A stretch of 64,000 nt of DNA from Conchocele bisecta (GCA_029237695.1 CM055273.1:59881968-59945967), one strand, 5' to 3'; shown: positions 34,091 to 45,960, numbered from the stretch's first letter. The notes: generated from the sequence alone by a model not told the origin. A program made the numbers and translations.

Positions 34091-35526
34091 ATTCCTTTTC
34101 ATTATGAAATAGGCGTCGGATTCCTGACGAATGGAATGGTGCTTAATGGCCCATCGACACAGACCTATCATTTAGGGCCAAGCATGGTAGGGATTCCTGG
34201 CAAGTTCCCAATCAGCTACGTGCTAATAACAATGCATGATAGCTCCAAGTTGAGCTGAGTGGCATCTCATCAGGAAACTGGTGCATTTTTTTGACGTGAT
34301 ACATTTTACAATTGTGCGGAGTGCAACACCAGTGAAACAAGGGCATCGTTACCACTAAGCTAATCCCCATCGCTGGCAGCGTTGATAACAGTAAAAAAAA
34401 ACATTTGAACGCATTTGCCACACAAACAAGGTGAACATAAGTCCTCAGTGACCTTGACATTAGGCGGTCGGATGTGGGTCGTATGCAAAACAAAGCACCA
34501 TCCCTAGACACACTTTGTGGCCAAATATTATCAAAATCGGCACAGTGCTTCATAAGTTATTGAACAAGAGTTGTCAGAAGACAACGAAGCTCGCCTGTTG
34601 GCAGCCTTCATTCAAACTTGTCACAGTTGTATAAAAAACATGAACATTATATAACTTGACCTTGGGATAAGGGGTGTGTGGTGGACCTTGACATTGAGGT
34701 CAGTGGTGGAAGGTGGGTCGTGGATTTGATATAGCATGATATAGCATATTAAGATGAATGCATGTATGAAATATCAATGCGCTCCCTGAAAAGAGAAGGA
34801 AAACAAAATTTAACCCAGCGTTTAGTTTATGAACACACTAAGTTGGTGATTTTCTATAGCATGATAGCTATTCACATGAGGAATGCATGTATAAATGTGC
34901 TAAGTTTGTGACCTTGGCCTTGGCGAAAGGGGGGGGGGGGGGGGTGGGTCATGGATTTGCTGTAGCACAATAGAGTATCATCAGATGAATGCATGTATGA
35001 AATATGAAGGTGTTCCCTGTAAAGAAACAGAAGTTATAAAAAGACATTTACTCCAACGTTAAGTTTATGATGTTGATCTTGGGGAAAGGGGTGGCACGGT
35101 GGGTCATGGATTTGCTGTAGCACAATAGAGGATCATCAGATGAATGCATGTATGAAATATCAAAGCGTTCAACGTGTAAAGAAACAGACGTTACACAACA
35201 TTTACCCCAATGTAAAGTTTATGAACATGCTAAGTTTGTGACCTTGACCTTGGGGTAAGGGTTAGGTGGTGGGTTGTGGATTTGCTACAGCATGATAGAG
35301 GGTCATCTGAGGAATGTATGTATGAAATATCAAGGCGTTCCATCAAAGAAAACAGTTGTTATCAGACATTTACCCCAACGTTAAGTTTATGAATGTGTCA
35401 AGTTTGTGACCTTGACCTTGGGGTAAGGGGTGGGTCATGCAATTGCTATAGCACGATAGAGTATCATCAGATGAATGCGTGTATGAAATATCAAGGCGTT
35501 CCATGAAAGGAAACAGATGTTATAAG

Positions 35527-37167
35527 TAGTGATGTGCCGATGATCGATTACAACCGATTAATAATCGATTGAGAACGGATTTGCGACAATCGCTTATGAA
35601 ACTCCATAATCGATTATGGATGTAACAGTATGACTGGCTAATCAGATTAGCCAATAGCATCTAGAGCAAGGTATCCCTCTGGGAGTATCTGGGTTACCAG
35701 CTGGGGCTGTCCACGGATGGTCAGTTTCATTAGATTATCTAAGGATTGTTGTTCCGTTGATCCCGTTCTCATAACATAACAATGGATACCAGAAATGCCA
35801 AAGTATTGAAACATAATTGTGTTCAGCTGCGATGTTTGCTGTGTCGAACTGTTGCAGCAAGTTTATTTAACCATTCAAGCCTCTTTCTCGATGGTTTTGT
35901 TAAGAAAAATGCACCAGATGTGCATCAGTTTCGCGAATGATCGCTCGATGTCTAAACTGGCTGCTTTGAGCATAGTAAAACAATGCTAATATGTTAGCAA
36001 CATTATTTTGTAAATGCGCTTTCCCGGGCGATTGGCCACACTTGTTTGTATACCGATTACCGTACAGACTACTGGTAATGTCTATCTATCTATCTATTTA
36101 TTTCTGCCACACGCCCTCGCGTCAATACTGTATACTGTATGACATTGACTTTGGATTTTTCCGTCATCTATGAGGTAAGCTATACGGACAAGTACATTGA
36201 TCGTTCACATTTGATCGGTACAATGGTTACATGATGGTTTGACAAGACAACGGCCAAATTAATTAAATTGTTCGAGGTGACCATACACCTAGTCCGACTT
36301 CACCGTGGTTGTTTTCGCCGTTTGCGCTGAAATTCTTGTTTGCGCTATTAAGGCAAACCGTGGTCCGACTTGAGATTCATACAATCGAATCCGGCCTAAT
36401 TCGACCTTCCGGTAACAACTTTCAACAACAACAGACGATGTCAAAAGACCGCACAATTTATGCAAACCCCGGGGCCAAATCAAGGTCCCGGGTGTGGTGA
36501 TACTTTGGTTTTTACCAAGTCCGGGAGGGGCCACCGGTCAAAGAGAATCTAGATTTGACAAAGGCGATATGTCGCCTGTGTCACAAGGAGTATACCAACA
36601 AGGGTAAATATCCGACAGTACCCCATTTCCGACAAAAATCAAATCGTCCCATTTCATGATTAGGTCAGCAGTAAACACAGCAAATTGTATGCATATTGCT
36701 CTTTATATCATGGAAATCAGTGTTTTAACCAGAAAGTTTTGATAAAAATACACTCGAGTCCAACTAGAATACCAACGCTGAGTCTGACTAGTATTATGTG
36801 TCAACTATAGTTATTAATTAATTTATTAAAACAAGTTTATATTGTTTATACATTTTTTTTTTGTTGATTTGACTCCATCAGATGCAAGAACTAGATCCGA
36901 TTGTATATGGGCTATGAGATCATGGTTTAAGTTGGCAAGGGCACCTGACACCAGATCAGGCATCAATCCAAGTTGTTATTGAAGACAGAGATGACAATAC
37001 TAAGCCCTAGAAAGTATCCCTGGTGCATGCCGAGTTTTGTTGCTCTTGAATAACCAAGAATTTGAATTGTGTTCAATAACATGAACCGATTCCGATTATG
37101 ACCGATTATCGGTTACTTAACCGAACCGATGATCGATTATGAAATTGGGAACCGATTCCCATCACTA
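35527..37167 (+). mobile_element. hAT element with BED zinc-finger remnant, 8-bp TSD
   Basis: A 1641-bp insertion in a pearl-like tandem array. It is flanked by perfect 8-bp target-site duplications GTTATAAG (35519-35526 and 37168-37175). The ends are TAGTGATG...CATCACTA with imperfect continuation. The neighbouring array copy at about 37826 shows the empty site. Subterminal CGATTA motifs are repeated at both ends. Internally at 36484-36655 (plus) lies a BED-type zinc-finger fragment: YFGFYQVREG, then KAICRLCHKEYTNKGKYPTVPHF, following an in-frame stop. No DDE catalytic region remains, so it is a deleted hAT copy. Confidence 0.85.
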
Positions 37168-39446
37168 GTTATAAGACATTTACCCAAACATTAAGTTTAT
37201 GAATGTGCTAAATTTGTGACCGTGACCTTGGGGAAAGGGGTGGGGGTTGATCATGGATTTGCTATAGCACGATAGAGTATCATCAGATGAATGCATGTAT
37301 GAAATATGAAGGTGTTCCCTGTAAAGAAACAGAAGTTATAAAAAGACATTTACTCCAACGTTAAGTTTATGATGTTGATCTTGGGGAAAGGGGTGGCACG
37401 GTGGGTCATGGATTTGCTGTAGCACAATAGAGGATCATCAGATGAATGCATGTATGAAATATCAAAGCGTTCAACGTGTAAAGAAACAGACGTTACACAA
37501 CATTTACCCCAATGTAAAGTTTATGAACATGCTAAGTTTGTGACCTTGACCTTGGGGTAAGGGTTAGGTGGTGGGTTGTGGATTTGCTACAGCATGATAG
37601 AGGGTCATCTGAGGAATGTATGTATGAAATATCAAGGCGTTCCATCAAAGAAAACAGTTGTTATCAGACATTTACCCCAACGTTAAGTTTATGAATGTGT
37701 CAAGTTTGTGACCTTGACCTTGGGGTAAGGGGTGGGTCATGCAATTGCTATAGCACGATAGAGTATCATGAGATGAATGCGTGTATGAAATATCAAGGCG
37801 TTCCATGAAAGGAAACAGATGTTATAAGACATTTACCCCAACATTAAGTTTATGAATGTGCTAAATTTGTGACCGTGACCTTGGGGAAAGGGGTGGGGGT
37901 TGATCATGGATTTGCTATAGCACGATAGAGTATCATCAGATGAATGCATGTATGCATGTATGAAATATCAAGAAGTTACAGAACATTTACCCCAACGTTA
38001 AGTTTATGAACATGCTAAGTTTGTGACCTTGACCTTGGGGTAACGATTGGGTGGGCGGTGGGTCATGGATTTGCTATAGCACGATAGAGTATCATCAGAT
38101 GAATGCATGTATGAAATATCAAGAAGTTACACAACATTTACCCCAACGTTAAGTTCATGAACATGCTAAGTTTGTGACCTTGACCTTGGGGTAACGATTG
38201 GGTGGGCGGTGGGTCATGGATTTGCTATAGCACGATAGAGTATCATCAGATGAATGCATGTATGAAATATCAAGGCGTTCCATGAAAGGAAACAGATGTT
38301 ATAAGACATTTACCCCAACGTTAAGTTTATGAATGTACTATGTTTGTGACCTTGACCTTGTGGTAAGGGCTGGGTGGTGGGTCATGGATTTGCTACAGCA
38401 TGATACAGGGTCATCTGAGGAATGCATGTATGAAATAACAATGTGTTCCACGAACGGAAACAGAAGTTATAAGAAATTTACCCCAATGTTAAGTTTATGA
38501 ATGTGCCAAGTTTGTAACCTTGACCTTGGGGTAAGGGCTGGGTGATGGGTCATGGATTTGCTACAGCATGATAGAAGGTCATCTGAGGAATGCATGTATG
38601 AAATAACAAGGTGTTCCATAAAAGGAAACAGAAGTTATAAGACATTTACCCAACGTTAAGTTTATGAATGTGCCAAGTTTCGTGACCTTGACCTTGGGGT
38701 AAGTGCTGGGTAGTGGGTCATGGATTTGCTACAGCATGATAGAGTGTCATCTGAGGAATGCATGTATGAAATAACAAGGTGTTCCATGAAAGGAAACAGA
38801 AGTTATAAGACATTTACCCAACGTTAAGTTTATGAATGTGCCAAGTGTGTGACCTTGACCTTGGGGTAAGGGCTGGGTGGTGGGTCATGGATTTGCTACA
38901 GCATGATAGAGGGTCATCTGCGGAATTCATGTCTGAAATAACAAGGTGTTCCATGAAAGGAAACAGAAGTTATAAGACATTTACCCAACGTTAAGTTTAT
39001 GAATGTGCCAAGTTTGTGACCTTGACCTTGGGGTAAGAGCTTGGTCGTGGGTCATGTATTTGCTACAGCATGATAGAGGGTCATCTGAGGAATGCATGTC
39101 TGAAATAACAAGGTGTTCCATGAAAGGAAACAGAAGTTATAAGACATTTACCCAACGTTAAGTTTATGAATGTGCCAAGTTTGTGACCTTGACCTTGGGG
39201 TAAGGGCTGGGTGGTGGGTCATGGATTTGCTACAGCTGATAGAGTCATCTGAGGAATGCAAGTATGAAATAACAAGGTGTTCCATGAAAGGAAACAGAAG
39301 TTATAAGACATTTACCCAACCGTTGGCAACGTTAAGTTTATGAATGTGCCAAGTTTGTGATCTTGACCTTGGGGTAAGGGCTGGGTGGTGGGTCATGGAT
39401 TTGCTACAGCATGATAGAGGGTCATCTGAGGAATGCATGTATGAAA

Positions 39447-39541
39447 CTAGATTGGTCAGTAAGCAAGGCTTACGGAATACCCCCCGAGACTACCGTATAA
39501 CCTCGAATTAACGGCCCCGGAAGCGTTACATTTTACAAAAT

Positions 39542-39619
<78 letters not shown>

Positions 39620-40540
39620 GTTTATTTAGCCAGAAAAAAAAAAAACAATAAAAAATTAGCAAGGACCACCAATTTCAAACACAAATAAGGATTTAAAGAT
39701 TATTTGTGTTTGAAATCGGCGGTCATTGGTAAAAAAAAAAAAAATTATTTGGGGGGGGGGGGCGTGTTATTAGGAGGGGGGGGGTGGGGGCGTAATTAAC
39801 GAGGTTATACAGTACGTATGTGGCATTGACCTCGGGAGCAGCGGGGATTTGTCACAGCATATGAAATATTAAGTATTTTCAATGAAAGAAATAGAAGTTA
39901 TAACATATTTCTTTGATGTTAAGTTTTGTAAAGAGACTAAGTATGTGACCTTCACCTTGGGATCAGCGGGGGTTGGACGGTCGTAGATTACTCACAGCAT
40001 GATAGTACAACCTTAGAGGAATGCACAAGTGAAATAAGAATTTTCAATGAAGGAAATAGAAGTTATAACTTATTTCTCTGATGTTAAGTTTTGTAAAGAG
40101 ACTAAGTATTTTACCTTGACATTGGGATCAGCGGGGGTTGGACGGTCATGGATTTGGCACAGCATGGTATTAGAGCCTTACAGGAATGCATGTGTGAAAT
40201 ATTAAGAATTGTAGATGAAGGAAATAGAAGTTAGAACAATATTTCTCTGATGTTAAGTTTTGTAAAGAGACTAAGTATTTGACCTTGACCTTGGGATCAG
40301 CGGGGATTGGACAGTCGTGGATTTGGCACAGCATGGTAGTAGAGCCTTACAGGAATGCATGTGTGAAATATTAAGCATTTTAGATGAAGGAAATAGAAGT
40401 TATAACAATATTTCTCTGATGTTAAGTTTTGTAAAGATACTAAGTATTTGACCTTGACCTTGGGATCTGCGGGGGTTGGACGGTCGTGGATTTGGCACAG
40501 CATGGTAGTAGAGTCTTACAGGAATGCATGTGTGAAATAT
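39447..40540. mobile_element. Second pearl-like subfamily nested in the array
   Basis: The head is CTAGATTGGTCAGTAAGCAA as at 27773, followed by long poly-G tracts and four monomers with TTCTCTGATGTTAAGTTTTG and GGATCAGCGGGGGTTGGAC. The host monomers resume at about 40541. Confidence 0.7.
39541..39616 (+). repeat. Long poly-G tract
   Basis: About 75 nearly uninterrupted G residues, broken by one T near 39575. More G runs lie at 39750-39790. Such tracts can form G-quadruplexes and are prone to sequencing and assembly error. Confidence 0.9.
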
Positions 40541-40812
40541 TAAATAGAAGTTATAAGACATTTACCCAACGTTAAGTTTATGAATGTGCCAAGTTTGTGA
40601 CCTTGACCTTGGGGTAAGGGCTGGGTGGTGGGTCATGGATTTGCTACAGCATGATAGAGGGTCATCTGAGGAATGCATGTATGAAATAACAAGGTGTTCC
40701 ATGAAAGGAAACAGAAGTTATAAGACATTTACCCAACGTTAAGTTTGTGGACCGACGCCGACGCCGCTGGGGGTATGCCATAAGCTCTTCTGCACTTCGT
40801 GCAGGCCAGGCG

Positions 40813-40862
40813 CGGATTACAGAGGGGGGTCCGGCCCCCCCCCCACCCCCCCCCCCCCCCCC

Positions 40863-40940
<78 letters not shown>

Positions 40941-41174
40941 TGCTCCTGGCAAAAAAAAACAAAGACGAAAATCTACAATACTCGAATAGTTGGATGACTT
41001 TTTTCGTGGCCTAGGTGTCAGGAAATCGCATCTGCGGCGATCTGGCATCTAAAGATTTCCTGGAGGAGCACCCCCAGACACCCCTACTTTCCGATTTCGT
41101 GCTACGGAGGTCGGCTATGCTATGCTATGTAATTACAGACACCCCCCTGCAATTATTTCTGTATCCGCGCCTGC
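40813..41174. mobile_element. CAGGCGCGGAT element with poly-C
   Basis: Ends CAGGCGCGGATTACAG / CTGTATCCGCGCCTG, with 5-bp flanks CAGGC on both sides. It shares TCTACAATACTCGAATAGTT and TGGCCTAGGTGTCAGGAAAT with 50420-50715. Confidence 0.8.
40837..40940 (+). repeat. Long poly-C tract
   Basis: About 100 C residues with a few A interruptions, inside the GGCGCGGAT element at 40813-41174. The length is probably unreliable. Confidence 0.9.
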
Positions 41175-41721
41175 AGGCGAGCTAAAAATTAAAGGTGTTA
41201 CTACATGTAATGTACGCATGCACGTACATGGACTAACGCTATATCCCCTCTTGCCTATCAGCGAGGGGATAAAATGTGTTTATGCGATAGCTTCAAGAAG
41301 AGCCAAGTGGGATCTCGTCAGGGAACTAACTTCTGTTTACCAGATAACCCACAATGCATTAACCAAATACACGCTGACTGATGACAAACTGTCGTATCCA
41401 GCATTGAGTAGAAAAGGGGTAATGCATTCATTCATATATCTTGCAAGTGACACACCAATAGGAAATGTACATTTGGGTGAAGTAGAATATATTCCAAGTG
41501 GTATACCACTTGTACATGTACTCCGCACAAGGACATAAATGAAAAAGTTGGACATTGCGTCAATGGGAGATAAACTACAAAAGTAAATAAGAAACTGTGA
41601 CCTGTTGGCACACAAATGCCCCCAGTGGTAGACTGGAAAAGATATATGACAAGACAAGCATTGTAAGACGGATGGATACACAGGCAGACAAGGGTATAAC
41701 AATAGAGGTCAGAACCCAGGG

Positions 41722-42560
41722 ATTCCGCTGGCGATCGCCACTTTCGCAATTGGCGATAAAAATAAATTGGCGATAAAAAATTACAATTTTTTTACCGTGA
41801 ACATGAGAATTTGGATGTGGGGGTGTGCGTAATGAAGCATTATCCTTAGACAAAGATTGATGTGAAATATTATCAAAGTCTGGCAAGGGGTTAAAGAGAT
41901 ATTGTGAAAAAACAATAACTTTAACGCATTTCTGTTACAAAACCGGTGAACATTAAAAGTAAATAAATGACCTAGACCTTGAGAATTTGGATATGGGGAT
42001 GTGCGTAATGAAGCATCATCCCTAGACAAACATTGATGTGAAATACATGTATTATCAAAGTCTGGCAAGGGGTTAAAGAGATATTGTGAAAAAACAATAA
42101 CATTAACGCATTTCTGTTACAAAACCAGTGAACATTACAAGTAAATAAATGACCTAGACCTTGAGAATTTGGATATGGGTGTGTGCGTATTGAAGCATCA
42201 TCCCTAGACAAACATCGATGTGAAATATTATCAAAGTCTGGCAAGGGGTTAAAGAGATATTGTGAAAAACAATAACTTTAACGCATTTCTGTTACAAAAC
42301 CAGTGAACATTAAAAGTAAATAAATGACCTTGACCTTCAGAATTTGGATTTGGGGGTGTGCGTAATGAAGCATCATCCCTAGACAAACATTGATGTGAAA
42401 TATTATCAAAGTCTGGCAAGGGGTTAAAGAGATATTGTGAAAAAAACAACTTTAACGCATTTGCCTTACAAAAAACCGGACGACGCGGACAACGACGACG
42501 CGGACGACGGAAAAAGCGCCGACTATAGTCGTGCCTCTGCTAAATCAGGCGCGACAAAAA
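41722..42560. repeat. 178-bp tandem repeats, pearl-like
   Basis: About 3.5 copies of a ~178-bp unit (GAATTTGGATATGGG, GAAGCATCATCCCTAGACAA, AGTCTGGCAAGGGGTTAAAG). It is headed by TTTCGCAATTGGCGATAAAA and tailed by (GACGACGCGGA)n and GTCGTGCCTCTGCTAAATCA. A single related monomer lies at 34440-34560 and a head-like piece at 7590-7670. It ends about 45 bp from the MINDY exon 2 donor. Confidence 0.8.
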
Positions 42561-42604
42561 CTGATCTGGAGCTCTGTATCACCAAGCCGACAGCCAATGC
42601 TTAC

Positions 42605-43305
42605 ATCATCATTTGGAACATTCTCTAGAACACATTCACCGACGTGTGCCATCAGCTGACTGCCGGTGATATACTCCGAACTTTGTGCCAACTTCATGCG
42701 ATTCTGTAGCAGCAGTACATTCATGATCGCCAGCAAAGGACAAGGCCCATTCTCATTCTGAGTTATAATAGGCACTTGTTTCTTCTTGAATTCCACCCAT
42801 TTTATATGGTAAACACTCTCTGAAGGATCTGTTGATTTCGCACCATTTTTCTGACTGTTTTCATGAGTGTCCGAGCTGGCATTGCCTACGTTACTGTCTA
42901 AGGGAGGTAATTGATCTTTAGGTTCAGCTATTAATGGTGGCAACTCAACTTTTGGCTTGTTATCTTTATCTACTCCAGACTGACTCGCGAGCTCATTTGA
43001 TTTTTCAGAACAACTTGAAACATCTAACTTTTGGTTTGCAGAGACACTTGTCTCAGATAATTGTTGGTCTTGGGGAACATTTACGTCAACAGCAGTTTGG
43101 ACAAGAGGGCTGTTGTTATCAGACGAACTTTGGTCTTGAGGACTAATGATATCAGACGAACTTTGGTCTTGAGGGCTATTGATATCAGACGAACTTTGGT
43201 CTTGAGGGCTATTCAAGTCGGATAACTCTGCAGATCCTTCAGAGCTGTGAGTTTTATTGTCCAGCGATAATGTTCGTCTGTATGCATCGGCCTCACTATC
43301 CCCAT
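42605..43305 (-). CDS. MINDY1/2: MINDY-1/2 deubiquitinase, exon 2 with catalytic Gln and Cys
   Basis: This 701-bp exon encodes residues 39-272. The acceptor is TTTTCAG|ATGGGG and the donor GATGAT|GTAAGC. Residues about 69-104 are a tandem repeat of an 11-residue unit (NSPQDQSSSDI, three near-perfect copies from 33-bp DNA repeats), followed by an acidic, Pro-rich linker to about residue 200. The MINDY catalytic domain begins at YHIKWVEF (about 205). The active-site signature is QNENGPCPLLAI, with oxyanion-hole Gln221 and nucleophile Cys227 by my count. In human MINDY-1 the corresponding residues are, to my knowledge, Gln131 and Cys137. The long low-complexity N-terminus resembles MINDY-2 more than MINDY-1. 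An invertebrate single-copy ortholog of both is likely, but paralogy cannot be settled here. Confidence 0.95.
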
Positions 43306-43418
43306 CTGAAAATTAATGAACGATAAACTATTATACCAGTACCTCTATATGGGACCCAATCTGACTTGTAAGAATTCTGTGAAATTAATTATCTCGCACA
43401 TGATGGTCAATACAAATT

Positions 43419-43793
43419 CAGAGCTCCAGAAAAGGAATTAGTAATTGAGTATTGTCACTCCATCATTTCTGAAGCAATTGGGTATTACAAAATTTTAATT
43501 GTGTAAAATAGAATCACACTACTGTTTACACATCAGCAGACCGCACTTATTCAATCGTCTGCTTCTAAATGAAAACACATCTTGGTATTTCATTAGAATT
43601 GTCTCCATGGAGACAATTCTAATGAAATACCAAGATGTGTTTTCATGGAAAAATATGCTGTATTTGTGGTCTGTTTATTGTTTTCTGTAGCATGATAAAG
43701 ATACCACAAATTTCTCATTGCTTTTTGTTACTCACTACTTCTGATTTCAATTGGGTATTTTCGCAAATACGCAGCTTAATATATGGAGCTCTG
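43419..43793. mobile_element. GAGCTCCAG element in MINDY intron 1, 6-bp TSD
   Basis: A 375-bp element with ends CAGAGCTCCAG / ATGGAGCTCTG, duplication CAAATT on both sides and a central hairpin as in 2078-2466. Confidence 0.85.
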
Positions 43794-43849
43794 CAAATTG
43801 TAGCCAAATATTAAAATCGGACATGGGGTTCACATTGTATTGACTAACT

Positions 43850-44254
43850 TTAGAATACAGCTCCATATTGTGGGATCCATACTACATCAAGGAAATTGAG
43901 AAGGTACATGTACAACGCCAAGCATAACAGGCGACTACAAGTCCCGAGAAGAAGGCTGCGTATCGGAGAAACTCAAACTACCGAGCCTCCAAAGTCGACG
44001 AAAGTCCAACCGGCTGACGTTCCTCTACAAGGTGGTCGAGGGGCAGGTGCCAGCTCTACCCAGCCATGAGATACTAACACCCATTCGTGCCAGGCGTAAC
44101 GTCAAACCAAAGAAATTTAGTGACTGGGTGACAAAAAAACATTCTAGAAAATCAGGTGACAAACAATAGTAAATGTTTTAGGCCTTTTCAATGGAAAACC
44201 TAGCAGTACAAACATTCATTCTTTCCGCAAACTGTTCTGGACTGGAATAGTGAT
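43850..44254 (+). pseudogene. LINE reverse-transcriptase ORF, C-terminal fragment
   Basis: The frames give pieces typical of the C-terminus of a non-LTR retrotransposon ORF2: WDPYYIKEIEKV, LPSLQSRRKSNRLTFLYKVV, ARRNVKPKKFSD and QYKHSFFPQTVLDWN. Stops and frameshifts interrupt it. It is cut by a TTAA-type palindromic element at about 44255. It lies in MINDY intron 1. Confidence 0.7.
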
Positions 44255-44618
44255 AGTGACGCGCGTTGGTATCAGACTATTTTCATATGCAAATGAGGCA
44301 TGGTATTTTTTAATTACTTATACTAATTAAATGCGTCACCTGAAACAATAATAGTTTCGACAGATGATAAAGTATGATAATTGCACATCAAAAAATAAAT
44401 ACAGAGTATAAATAGTAATGTCCGTTAACATTTTAAGGAAACACGGTTGTCGCCCCTGATATTAGTGTGGAATGATACGTCTGATATAAAATTTATAATA
44501 ATGTCAATTAATACGTGGGGTAATGGTGAATGAATGTTTATTTTGGCAGAAAATGTCTCAGATGGTGTTTCTGATATAAATAACATTTTGCGCCTTCTGA
44601 GTGGGCATGTACCTTTAA
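44255..44618. mobile_element. Truncated GGTACATGCCCAC element in a LINE
   Basis: The right terminal repeat GAGTGGGCATGTACCTTTAA is present and the left half is missing. It ends the LINE fragment in MINDY intron 1. Confidence 0.7.
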
Positions 44619-44839
44619 TCGAAAATATGGCCAATTTAACTATTTTTTTCACTACATATATCAATTATATGATGTGCATTGTCAATATACGATTTGCAAT
44701 ACTATCGGACACTAACTAGGGTGTATTTGTAGTATATTTATCTGTATTTAAACTGCATTTGGGTGTATTTGCGTGTTTCGTGTGACCCTCGCTTTCCGCA
44801 AGCGCTGAGCGGGCTCGACAAAATCTGACTCATTTTCAC

Positions 44840-44954
44840 CTGATTTCTGGCAGCTGTCTACGCTCAAGCTGCTAGTATCTTGTGAGATTGTGGATTCTTT
44901 CGGATCATCATTACTCAATTGATCTGATTCTCCGTGATCTTTAGAGGTCGCCAT
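44840..44954 (-). CDS. MINDY1/2: MINDY-1/2 (FAM63) deubiquitinase, coding exon 1
   Basis: First coding exon of the minus-strand MINDY gene, which encodes a cysteine protease that trims K48-linked polyubiquitin. It starts at ATG 44954 (MATSKDHGES) and encodes 38 residues plus one base. The stretch is Ser/Asp-rich and probably disordered, as N-termini of this family are. The donor is CAG|GTGAAA, with the last exon base at 44840. The leftover G joins AT at the start of exon 2 to form Asp39, so the phases agree exactly. The exon itself has no diagnostic domain. It is assigned from its position, its start codon, its strong donor and the phase match, so it is less certain than exons 2-8. No promoter motif was recognised upstream. 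Confidence 0.75.
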
Positions 44955-45111
44955 ACTTGGTGGTTAAAAATCAGCAGGTTCTTCAAAATAGTCACACCAA
45001 TTTTTTCTCAGGGAACTTCCATGGTCTAAATCTCGTTTTTCGGCGAGAATTTGCGAGATCAAAACACAGGAGACTCATATTTTTCAATCAATGTAGGCCT
45101 ATAGGAGACTG

Positions 45112-45380
45112 TAGGAAACAGGCAACCAATTGATTTCCCAAGGACACACATTCACACAAACATGACAATCACAAACTACCTGCGGCAAAATCAATTGTGT
45201 TACTTCCATTCCTGGAGCCAGTGACCTAAGCTGGTTCTAGATCAATGCCAAACACGGGGTCATGCGGATTGATTTCCAGGAGTTATTTCCCCTTTTTTGA
45301 CGGAACCGTCTACTTTCACTTTCGAAATCTCTATCTCACCCCCACATCAAGTCGTGCACAGAAAATTTAGTCTGCATCAG
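45112..45380. repeat. Segment upstream of MINDY exon 1 duplicated at 51.4 kb
   Basis: GTTACTTCCATTCCTGGAG, TAGGAAACAGGCAACCAATT and ATCTCTATCTCACCCCCACA are found again, in order, at 51391-51510 and 52080-52215. It starts about 160 bp upstream of the MINDY start codon, so it may include promoter sequence. Confidence 0.75.
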
Positions 45381-45624
45381 AGGCGGATCCAGAATTTGGG
45401 GAACGGGGGCTTGTCCTATTTTCGAGCTCCATGGAGTGGAACGATTTTTCTTCTTTTGATTTTGCCAGTATACGGGTATACCCTCAATACTGAGGCTTAT
45501 CACCAGCGAGTGCTTAGAAGGAAAAATAATGAAATATGAAAAAGATGACATAGAGCAGAAGAGTTAGGAAAGATAGAAGAAAGTAAAGAAAGGAAAAGAA
45601 TACAGAGAAATAAGAGTGTTCAAA

Positions 45625-45960
45625 TTTAGTTGAGTCTACAGTGCTGGTTTTTCAAGACCTGTGTCTTGAATGATTCCAGCGAGTCTGCCAAGCAAGTGTG
45701 AGACGGGAGCTGGTTCCACTGGATAACGGTCCGAGGGAAAAATGAGAATCGTGTGTAGTCCTTGTCAGCACGTAATTGTCGGTATTGATGTTGACTTCTG
45801 CCAGTGCCTCTAATGAGGTAATTATCTTCGCCAATGGCTACAAGAGAGTTTCTTATTTTAGAGCATACATAGCCTGGCATCGACACGTCTTTGCTCAAGA
45901 GATCTCCATTCCAGACTATGCAGCATGTCGGTCTCTCTAGAAGTGTTATGGTACCTATGA
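45625..45960 (-). pseudogene. LINE reverse-transcriptase ORF, C-terminal fragment
   Basis: The minus strand gives DMLHSLEWRSLEQRRVDARL, then KIRNSLVAIGEDNYLIRGTG, then YTRFSFFPRTVIQWNQLP and LESFKTQV. This is the usual end of a non-LTR ORF2. One frame change occurs near 45885. It is 5'-truncated, and its divergence differs from the copy at 43850. Confidence 0.75.

Larger units (their letters stand above)
34563..40745. repeat. Pearl-like ~165-bp tandem array in MINDY intron 2
   Basis: The array opens with AAGAGTTGTCAGAAGACAAC, then about twenty-five ~160-170 bp monomers (TGACCTTGACCTTGGGGTAA, GGATTTGCTAYAGCAYGATA, GAATGCATGTATGAAAT). It ends near GGACCGACGCCGACGCCGCT. A hAT element (35527-37167) and a second pearl-like subfamily (39447-40540) are nested in it. 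A ~650-bp block before and around the hAT site recurs downstream almost unchanged. Confidence 0.85.

Noticed and set aside
40662..41048. Open frames of poly-Gly or poly-Pro (128 and 80 codons)
   Set aside because: They are translations of the poly-C/poly-G tract and have no coding support.
41122..41749. Overlapping open frames of 105-138 codons on both strands
   Set aside because: They start inside a transposable element and show no recognisable domain; no splice-site context was found.
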